This document shows positions 1 to 5,018 of a stretch of 6,424 nucleotides of DNA, piece by piece. The stretch is from Desulfobacula sp. (GTDB lineage: Bacteria; Desulfobacterota; Desulfobacteria; Desulfobacterales; Desulfobacteraceae), in contig JAQICW010000341.1 in assembly GCA_027858355.1 (NCBI GenBank), positions 1 through 6,424 of the forward strand, given 5' to 3'. The number at the start of each line of letters is the position of its first letter. Positions within the stretch are counted from its first letter, which is position 1. The notes under the pieces are model-generated. The model made no database searches. It worked only from the letters and a program-made list of their open reading frames with translations, and was not told where the DNA came from. Position numbers and translations under genes: made by a program.

Positions 1-1
1 G

Positions 2-871
2 TTTACCATGTATGCCATTTCAATATTTTTTCTTGGTTTTTTATTCAAATCATTTATTGGGGTAGATGCCATCGATCTGGTAAAGATGCCATTCGGCCTT
101 GATCTGCTTGTCGGTGCCCAGCACGGTGCCGGGGTCGTTGTTTTGCAGGAAGGTATAAAGATGCTGCAAATTCCATTATGGCGAAGCTACTTTGCCGGGT
201 GCATTCTTTTAGGGATTGCACCTTGTACGGCCATGGTTCTGGTCTGGGGATACCTTTCCCGAGGGAACGATGGCTTGACGCTTGTGATGGTTGCCATTAA
301 CTCCCTTACCATGCTTGTTTTATACGGTATTTTAGGCGGTTTTTTGCTGGGTGTGGGTAAACTTCCTATTCCCTGGCAGGCGTTGCTGTTATCTGTTGCG
401 ATCTATGTAGCCCTTCCATTGGTTGCAGGGTATCTTTCTCGAAAATGGATTATCAGCGTAAAGGGCGAAACCTGGTTCAAGGAAAAATTTTTGGGAGTCC
501 TCACGCCAGTTACAATCGGTGCTCTTCTTTTAACCCTTGTTCTGTTATTCAGCTTTAAGGGAGAGGTAATAACAACAAATCCCCTGACGATTTTATGGAT
601 TGCCATTCCGCTGTTTATCCAGACGATCTTTATTTTTGCCCGTGGTTATGGTGCTGCCAAGGTATTAAAGCTGAAATATGAAGATGCGGCTCCTGCTGCA
701 ATGATAGGAGCTTCCAATCACTTTGAGGTTGCTATTGCAACATCAGTGATGGTTTTCGGACTTTCATCAGGAGCAGCATTGGCCACTGTTGTGGGTGTTT
801 TGATCGAAGTCCCTGTAATGCTGATGCTGGTGGGTTTTTGTAAGCGAACCAGTTCCTGGTTTGATCAATGA
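2..871 (+). CDS. acr3: Acr3-family arsenite efflux permease, 5'-truncated by window edge
   Basis: Inner-membrane permease of the ACR3 (BASS superfamily) type, which exports arsenite and so gives arsenic resistance. The frame is open to the left edge (Phe-Thr precede the first Met at base 8) and no ribosome site is visible, so that Met is internal; roughly 60-80 N-terminal residues, about two membrane helices, are missing. Numbering from the Met at base 8, about eight hydrophobic segments follow (around 3-18, 61-81, 91-115, 122-142, 163-185, 192-212, 228-252, 256-278). The hallmark [10 protein letters not shown] contains the conserved Cys (Cys73), and SNHFEVAIA contains the conserved acidic residue (Glu240) of the transport site. 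[19 protein letters not shown] near the C-terminus is typical of the family. A loop of about 40 residues (about 17-60) before the Cys helix is longer than in the Bacillus-type protein as I remember it. The family call is very secure. Other ars genes would be expected to the left, outside the window. Confidence 0.95.
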   Translation, partial: FTMYAISIFFLGFLFKSFIGVDAIDLVKMPFGLDLLVGAQHGAGVVVLQEGIKMLQIPLWRSYFAGCILLGIAPCTAMVLVWGYLSRGNDGLTLVMVAINSLTMLVLYGILGGFLLGVGKLPIPWQALLLSVAIYVALPLVAGYLSRKWIISVKGETWFKEKFLGVLTPVTIGALLLTLVLLFSFKGEVITTNPLTILWIAIPLFIQTIFIFARGYGAAKVLKLKYEDAAPAAMIGASNHFEVAIATSVMVFGLSSGAALATVVGVLIEVPVMLMLVGFCKRTSSWFDQ

Positions 872-880
872 TCAATTGAT
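861..880. promoter_or_regulatory. Overlapping palindromes across the acr3 stop codon, possible operator
   Basis: Two perfect palindromes overlap here: TTGATCA-A-TGATCAA (861-875) and ATCAATTGAT (871-880). They can also be read as one inverted repeat, ATCAAT (864-869), 5-base spacer, ATTGAT (875-880). The right arm shares bases with a possible -35 element for mobB. Inverted repeats with ATCAA/TTGAT half-sites resemble operators I recall for ArsR/SmtB-type repressors, which would suit an arsenic locus, but no regulator gene is in view. An mRNA hairpin at the end of acr3 is the alternative reading. The symmetry is certain; the function is inferred. Confidence 0.35.
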
Positions 881-905
881 AAAACTCTGTTATCTGTGTG
901 ATAAA
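876..905 (+). promoter_or_regulatory. Possible sigma-70 promoter for mobB
   Basis: TTGATA (876-881, five of six matches to the -35 consensus), an 18-base spacer, then GATAAA (900-905, four of six to the -10 consensus). Transcription would begin near 911, leaving a leader of about 23 bases before the ATG at 934. That would put an alternative GTG at 898 upstream of the transcript. The -10 box is weak, and mobB could equally be read through from acr3, as no terminator separates them. Confidence 0.25.
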
Positions 906-924
906 AATTTTTATTTTGGCTATT

Positions 925-930
925 AAGGAA
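925..930 (+). promoter_or_regulatory. Ribosome binding site that decides the mobB start
   Basis: AAGGAA lies 3 bases before the ATG at 934 (AAGGA leaves 4), slightly close but the only purine-rich site here. The alternative in-frame GTG at 898 has only TTATCTGT before it, which does not resemble a Shine-Dalgarno site. The ATG start also gives the expected MobB N-terminus, a short beta strand running straight into the P-loop. Confidence 0.6.
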
Positions 931-933
931 ACA

Positions 934-1446
934 ATGAAACCAATCCAAATCATAGGACAACCCGGTTGTGGGAAAACAATTCTTATTGTAGAAATAATAA
1001 AACAACTATTAAAAAAAGATATAAAAGTTGGAACAATTAAACATAGCGCCCATGATCATGAACTTGATAAACCGGGCAAAGACTCCTACCTGCACAGGAC
1101 AGCAGGGGCAGCTCCTGTTTCTATGATAACAAAAAATATGGCTGCAATTTATTTGCCTGACAAAAAAGATCTGTCCCCTCAAACACTTCTTGAAAAATAT
1201 TATACAGGCGTTGACATTGTTCTTATTGAAGGATGGATCAGTGGACCATATGACAAAATAGAAGTTTGGCGAAATGAATGTGGACGTCAGCCTCTTTTTT
1301 ATGAAATTAAAAATGTAAAAGCCTTTGTACACGATGGTCAATGTAATCCAAGAGATATTGGATTTGCTGAAAAAAATTGTATTACTCTTTTTAAAAGATC
1401 TGACTTACTTCAAATTGCAGATTATTTGATAAAGATTGTTGTTTGA
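934..1446 (+). CDS. mobB: MobB, molybdopterin-guanine dinucleotide cofactor biosynthesis GTP-binding protein
   Basis: Cytoplasmic P-loop GTPase that assists MobA in attaching GMP to molybdopterin, giving the MGD cofactor of enzymes such as formate dehydrogenases and DMSO-reductase-family oxidoreductases. From the ATG at 934 it is 170 residues, a normal length for stand-alone MobB. Walker A is GQPGCGKT (8-15), with Ile instead of the frequent second Thr. KVGTIKHSAHDHELDKPGKDSYLHRTAGA (31-59, quoted in outline: VGTIKH, then D-PGKDS, then HR-AGA) is the MobB signature, and VLIEGWISGPYDKIEVWR (96-113) matches the conserved IEG and KIE-R segment. A GTG at 898 would add 12 residues but lacks a ribosome site. 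The gene follows acr3 by 62 bases on the same strand and may share its transcript; a terminator-like hairpin follows it. It is clearly more AT-rich than acr3. The family call is strong; which molybdoenzyme it serves is not shown. Confidence 0.93.
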   Translation: MKPIQIIGQPGCGKTILIVEIIKQLLKKDIKVGTIKHSAHDHELDKPGKDSYLHRTAGAAPVSMITKNMAAIYLPDKKDLSPQTLLEKYYTGVDIVLIEGWISGPYDKIEVWRNECGRQPLFYEIKNVKAFVHDGQCNPRDIGFAEKNCITLFKRSDLLQIADYLIKIVV

Positions 1447-1460
1447 TTTTATTTGTCGGG

Positions 1461-1498
1461 TCTTTGGGAGGGTTCACCCCTCCCACCCAGATTTTTTT
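1461..1498 (+). terminator. Rho-independent terminator after mobB
   Basis: Perfect stem TGGGAGGG (1465-1472) with CCCTCCCA (1478-1485) around the 5-base loop TTCAC. TCT (1461-1463) can additionally pair with AGA (1489-1491) across a small internal loop, which brings the helix right up to the seven-T run at 1492-1498. It starts 15 bases after the mobB stop and separates the acr3-mobB unit from the trehalose genes. Confidence 0.75.
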
Positions 1499-1516
1499 GA
1501 CGTCCTGCCGATAAAA

Positions 1517-1545
1517 TTGTTTCAATGAAGCCTGATTCGTATTAT
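1517..1545 (+). promoter_or_regulatory. Possible promoter for the trehalose operon
   Basis: TTGTTT (1517-1522), a 17-base spacer, and TATTAT (1540-1545, five of six to the -10 consensus). Transcription would begin near 1552 and leave a leader of about 230 bases that includes all the structured elements before the HAD-GH65 gene. The -35 box is poor (only TTG matches). A competing -10 candidate, TATAAC at 1723-1728, lies nearer the gene but has no convincing -35. Confidence 0.25.
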
Positions 1546-1660
1546 TATACAAGTGCAACAATTACTATTGGCAATTAACACGCCATTTGAATTACTCCAT
1601 TTCAGTTCCAGAAAAGCAACTCGCTACCCCCTGACCTGATATTTAAAATTGCCTTAATCA

Positions 1661-1679
1661 CCAGTATTTTAAAATCTGG
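1661..1679. repeat. 19-base quasi-palindrome, possible operator
   Basis: CCAG-T-ATTTTAAAAT-CTGG: a perfect 10-base palindrome (1666-1675) flanked by CCAG and CTGG, with one unpaired T at 1665. It lies about 100 bases upstream of the HAD-GH65 start codon. Size and symmetry fit a dimeric repressor site, but I cannot match it to a known regulator. Confidence 0.35.
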
Positions 1680-1681
1680 AT

Positions 1682-1732
1682 GCATGTTCTCCTGATGACA
1701 TCTGATTTGTATCTGATGGAAATATAACATGC
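1682..1732. repeat. Inverted repeat enclosing three phased CTGAT repeats
   Basis: GCATGTT (1682-1688) and AACATGC (1726-1732) are perfect 7-base inverted repeats 37 bases apart. Between them CTGAT occurs at 1692, 1702 and 1713, spacings of 10 and 11 bases, about one helical turn. This could be a folded 5' leader element or an array of protein contacts on one face of the DNA. The repeats are plainly visible; the role is unknown. Confidence 0.3.
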
Positions 1733-1739
1733 CGGATAA

Positions 1740-1763
1740 AATTTTTTTTCGTTAAAAAAAATT
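1740..1763 (+). repeat. A/T-only hairpin immediately before the ribosome binding site
   Basis: Two A and eight T residues (1740-1749) face eight A and two T residues (1754-1763) around the loop CGTT, a perfect 10-bp A/T stem. It ends 5 bases before the GAGGA ribosome site (1769-1773) of the HAD-GH65 gene. It may shape translation, stabilise the mRNA, or simply bend the DNA. As a terminator it lacks any GC stem. Confidence 0.4.
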
Positions 1764-1780
1764 ATTATGAGGATCTTTGT

Positions 1781-4700
1781 ATGGCAACGATACAACAAAT
1801 AATTAATCCTGAACTGTATGATGCTGTCCTGTTTGATCTGGACGGTGTGGTGACAAGGACAGCAGATACCCATGCAAATGCCTGGAAAAAGCTTTTTGAC
1901 GAATACCTGGAAATAAAGAGTGACACAGGCAGTTTTGTACCCTTTGACCTTAAGGATGACTATATAAGCTATGTGGATGGAAAGCCCCGCTACAAAGGGG
2001 TTAAAGCTTTTTTGGACTCCCGCGGCATTGATATTCCCCAGGGTAGTATCCATGATGCATTTGACAAGGAAACCATATGCGGGTTGGGCAATAGGAAAAA
2101 TCAGATTTTTTCTGATTTGCTGAAAAAAGAGGGTGTAAAGGTTTATGAATCCACAATTGATCTTATTCGCAAGTTAAGAAAAAATGGATTTAAGACCGCC
2201 ATTGTCAGTTCAAGCAAAAATTGTCTTCAAGTCCTTAAGGCTGCAGATATTGAAGTTTTATTTGATACCAGAGTTGATGGTCTTGTATCTGAGAGCCTTG
2301 GTCTTACGGGCAAACCTGAGCCTGACATTTTTCTGGAAGCAGCTAAAAGACTTTCTGCCCCTGTGAATAGATGTGTGGTGGTGGAGGATGCACTTTCTGG
2401 CGTTGCGGCAGGACAAAAGGGTGGTTTTGGGATGGTTATCGGTGTTAACCGGAAAGATCAGGCAGAACAGCTTAAGCAACAAGGTGCCCACCTGGTAGTT
2501 AACGATCTTTGTGAAATCAAGGCAGGTGTTCTGAAAAACAAACTTTCACCTGATCTGGATAAAAGAACGGCCTGGAGCCAGATATATATCGGGTTTGATC
2601 CTGAAGATGAAGGTCGGAGGGAAACACTGTGCGCCATCGGCAACGGGTATTTTGTTACCAGGGGAGATGCCCCTGAGGGAAATGCTTATGATGTTCATTA
2701 TCCAGGCACATATCTTGCAGGAGGGTTTAACCGTCTTAGAACCAAAGTTGGCAAAAGAATTGTTGAGAATGAAGATCTGGTTAATATTCCCAACTGGCTG
2801 TGTCTTAATTTTCGTATCCCTGGAGAGGAGTGGTTCCAGCTAAAAGATGTAAAGATTCTTTTTTATAGACAATATCTGCATATGAAAAAAGGGATACTGA
2901 ACCGCACCATACGCTTTCAAGATAAAAAAAACAGAGAGACAATCATTTTTCAACAATCTTTTGTCCATGGCGAGCAGATGCACAGGGCTGCGTTGAAAAC
3001 CGTGATTACACCCTTGAACTGGGAAGGTAAAATAGAGATCTGTTCTGCTCTGGATGGCAGGGTGACAAACGGGGGAGTTGAGCGTTACCGGGATTTGGGT
3101 AACCAGCATCTTGATCTGGTTGAGTTTAGACATATTGATGAAAAAGGTATGGTTTTAAAAATGCGCACCAATCAATCATGCCTGGGTATTGCAATGGGCG
3201 CAAGAACCCAAGTTTTCCTCAATAATAAAATAGCGGAAGTTAAATCTTTTCCAGCGGATAAACCAGAAGGATATGTTGCCAGGCATTTTATTGTAAATCT
3301 GAGTAAGAAAGATAATCTTAAAGTGGAAAAACTGATCTGCATTTATACATCCCGGGATACCGGTATTTATGAATGTTTATCAGAGGCAGAAAATACAATA
3401 GCAAATGATGTTGCCAGTTTTGATAGTTTATTAAAATCCCATGTTATAGCCTGGGAGCTTTTATGGAGCAAATTCGATGTCAGGGTGGAATTGGACAATA
3501 GCGATATTGAGCAATATACACAAAAAATTATTCGATTAAATATTTTCCATTTATTACAAAGCTCTTCTGTACATTCCCTGGATATTGACGTGGGAATACC
3601 GGCCCGGGGCTGGCATGGCGAAGGCTACAGAGGACACATCTTCTGGGATGAAATGATCATCTTTCCATTTTTGAATTACCGGACGCCTCGCATTACAAGA
3701 ACCTTGCTTATGTATCGTTACCGACGACTGAATGAGGCCCGGCGGGCAGCCAGGGAATCCGGCTACAAAGGCGCAATGTATCCATGGCAGAGCGGAAGCA
3801 GCGGCAGAGAGGAAACCCAGCAAATGCATATCAACCCGGAATCAGGTCGCTGGGTTCCGGACAACACCTATCTGCAGCGCCATGTAAATAATGCCATAGT
3901 TTATAATATCTGGCAGTATCTGCAAAATACACACGACACAGAGTTTTTATCCTTTTATGGAGGTGAAATAATACTGGAAATTGCCCGGTTCTGGGCAAGC
4001 ATTGCAACCTATAACCTGGAACTTGACCGGTATGAAATCCTGGGTGTAATGGGGCCTGATGAATATCATGATGCTTACCCCGGAGCAGATAAACCCGGTC
4101 TGAACAACAATGGTTATACAAATTTAATGGTGATGTTTGTCATGGATCAGGCACTTAACCTGCAGAATTTTATTCCTGAACAGGACTGGGAAAATTTAAG
4201 GAAAAAGCTCGGAATAGAAGATAAAGAACTGGATATATGGCAAAAAATGAGTCGAAGGATGAAACTGGTATTCCATGAAGATGGCATTATCAGTCAATTT
4301 GAAGGATACGAGTCCTTAAAAGAATTTAACTGGGATGGGTATAGAAAACGGTATGGAAATATTCAACGTCTGGACAGGATTCTTGAAAAGGAAGGGGATA
4401 GCGCCAATAATTATAAACTGTGCAAGCAGCCAGATGTTTTAATGCTTTTTTATCTTTTCAGTGCTGAAAAGATAAAAAAAATGTTTAATCGTCTTGATTA
4501 TGCTTTTGACCAGGATTTTATTCAAAAAACCATCAACTATTATCTAAATCGAACCACAAACGGGTCATCCCTGGCATTGGTCATTCATGCCTGGATTAAA
4601 GCCCGGCAGGCAAGAGAAGATTCCTGGGAATTTTTCAGTCAGGCACTTGAGACGGATATGGTTTATGAGCGAGACGGGAGCACCAGGGAAGGTATCCATC

Positions 4701-4975
4701 TGGCTGCCATGTCAGGATGTATTGACATTCTCCAAAGGGGCTATGCAGGTCTGGAAATACGCAGTGATATCCTTATTTTAAATCCCGTACTTCCAAAATT
4801 CATAAACCGCCTCTGTTTTCACGTTCGATACCGGCAACACTGGCTTGATTTGGAAATCGGTCAAAAAGACGTTAAGGTTAAAAGTCTTAACAGCAGGGCA
4901 AGACCCATCACAATGATGATAAAAGATGAAATCATCAAATTATATCCAGGCAAGATGGCAGTCGTAATTATATAA
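1781..4975 (+). CDS. HAD (beta-phosphoglucomutase-like) and GH65 alpha-glucoside phosphorylase/hydrolase fusion protein
   Basis: A 1064-residue two-enzyme protein with no signal peptide, so probably cytoplasmic. Residues 12-245 are a HAD phosphatase/mutase of the beta-phosphoglucomutase type: motif I FDLDGVV (nucleophile Asp19, acid/base Asp21), cap residues around YVDGKPR and GLGNRKN (66-107), motif II SSSKN (143-147), motif III Lys178 in GKPEPD, motif IV VVVEDALSGV (Glu202, Asp203). Residues 262-1060 are a whole GH65 enzyme: N-terminal beta-sandwich starting with GNGYFVTRGDAPEG (287-300), an (alpha/alpha)6 barrel with GHIFWDE (618-624), catalytic acid Glu761 in MGPDEYH, KQPD (882-885), STREGIHLAAMSG (967-979) at the phosphate-site region, and a C-terminal beta-sandwich. 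GH65 enzymes mostly phosphorolyse trehalose, trehalose 6-phosphate, maltose or kojibiose to beta-glucose 1-phosphate, which a beta-phosphoglucomutase turns into glucose 6-phosphate. The following otsA makes trehalose chemistry most likely. The layout recalls the mycobacterial Rv2006 and Rv3400/Rv3401 proteins, but without a separate OtsB phosphatase domain. Start: GAGGA 7 bases before the ATG. Exact substrate and reaction remain unproven. Confidence 0.92.
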   Translation: MATIQQIINPELYDAVLFDLDGVVTRTADTHANAWKKLFDEYLEIKSDTGSFVPFDLKDDYISYVDGKPRYKGVKAFLDSRGIDIPQGSIHDAFDKETICGLGNRKNQIFSDLLKKEGVKVYESTIDLIRKLRKNGFKTAIVSSSKNCLQVLKAADIEVLFDTRVDGLVSESLGLTGKPEPDIFLEAAKRLSAPVNRCVVVEDALSGVAAGQKGGFGMVIGVNRKDQAEQLKQQGAHLVVNDLCEIKAGVLKNKLSPDLDKRTAWSQIYIGFDPEDEGRRETLCAIGNGYFVTRGDAPEGNAYDVHYPGTYLAGGFNRLRTKVGKRIVENEDLVNIPNWLCLNFRIPGEEWFQLKDVKILFYRQYLHMKKGILNRTIRFQDKKNRETIIFQQSFVHGEQMHRAALKTVITPLNWEGKIEICSALDGRVTNGGVERYRDLGNQHLDLVEFRHIDEKGMVLKMRTNQSCLGIAMGARTQVFLNNKIAEVKSFPADKPEGYVARHFIVNLSKKDNLKVEKLICIYTSRDTGIYECLSEAENTIANDVASFDSLLKSHVIAWELLWSKFDVRVELDNSDIEQYTQKIIRLNIFHLLQSSSVHSLDIDVGIPARGWHGEGYRGHIFWDEMIIFPFLNYRTPRITRTLLMYRYRRLNEARRAARESGYKGAMYPWQSGSSGREETQQMHINPESGRWVPDNTYLQRHVNNAIVYNIWQYLQNTHDTEFLSFYGGEIILEIARFWASIATYNLELDRYEILGVMGPDEYHDAYPGADKPGLNNNGYTNLMVMFVMDQALNLQNFIPEQDWENLRKKLGIEDKELDIWQKMSRRMKLVFHEDGIISQFEGYESLKEFNWDGYRKRYGNIQRLDRILEKEGDSANNYKLCKQPDVLMLFYLFSAEKIKKMFNRLDYAFDQDFIQKTINYYLNRTTNGSSLALVIHAWIKARQAREDSWEFFSQALETDMVYERDGSTREGIHLAAMSGCIDILQRGYAGLEIRSDILILNPVLPKFINRLCFHVRYRQHWLDLEIGQKDVKVKSLNSRARPITMMIKDEIIKLYPGKMAVVII

Positions 4976-5006
4976 AAGATATATTTCTGATCGTCTTGTA
5001 AGGGAT

Positions 5007-5011
5007 AAGGG
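5007..5011 (+). promoter_or_regulatory. Ribosome binding site of otsA
   Basis: AAGGG lies 7 bases before the ATG at 5019, which fixes that start. A GTG at 5011 is in another frame and soon meets a stop. The 43-base gap after the HAD-GH65 stop shows neither a hairpin terminator nor a clear promoter, consistent with co-transcription. Confidence 0.7.
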
Positions 5012-5018
5012 TGAAAAA

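Larger units (their letters stand above)
1447..1780. other. Intergenic spacer of 334 bases, no gene recognised
   Basis: This spacer contains the mobB terminator and then about 280 bases of AT-rich DNA leading to the HAD-GH65 gene. Reading both strands I found no tRNA-like cloverleaf, no recognisable riboswitch, and no open frame with a ribosome site. What can be seen is a candidate promoter at 1517-1545, a quasi-palindrome at 1661-1679, an inverted repeat enclosing CTGAT repeats at 1682-1732, and an A/T hairpin at 1740-1763. The stretch 1550-1660 shows nothing I can interpret. Confidence 0.7.

Noticed and set aside
8..10. ATG at base 8 as the true start of acr3
   Set aside because: The conserved Cys would be at residue 73, far earlier than usual, about two membrane helices would be missing, and the frame is open to the left edge; truncation by the window explains this better.
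1544..1574. Leftward promoter on the - strand (TTGCCA, 19-base spacer, TATAAT) that might drive a small RNA
   Set aside because: The -10 box is perfect but the spacer is too long, and the only hairpin to its left lacks a T-run in that orientation, so there is no defined transcript.
1526..1579. 17-codon frame starting at ATG 1526 in the intergenic spacer
   Set aside because: There is no Shine-Dalgarno-like sequence before the ATG, and length and composition give no sign of coding.
1658..2053. 131-codon open frame on the - strand over the 5' end of the HAD-GH65 gene
   Set aside because: It lies largely antisense to clearly coding HAD sequence, its product resembles no family I know, and no ribosome site or promoter supports it.
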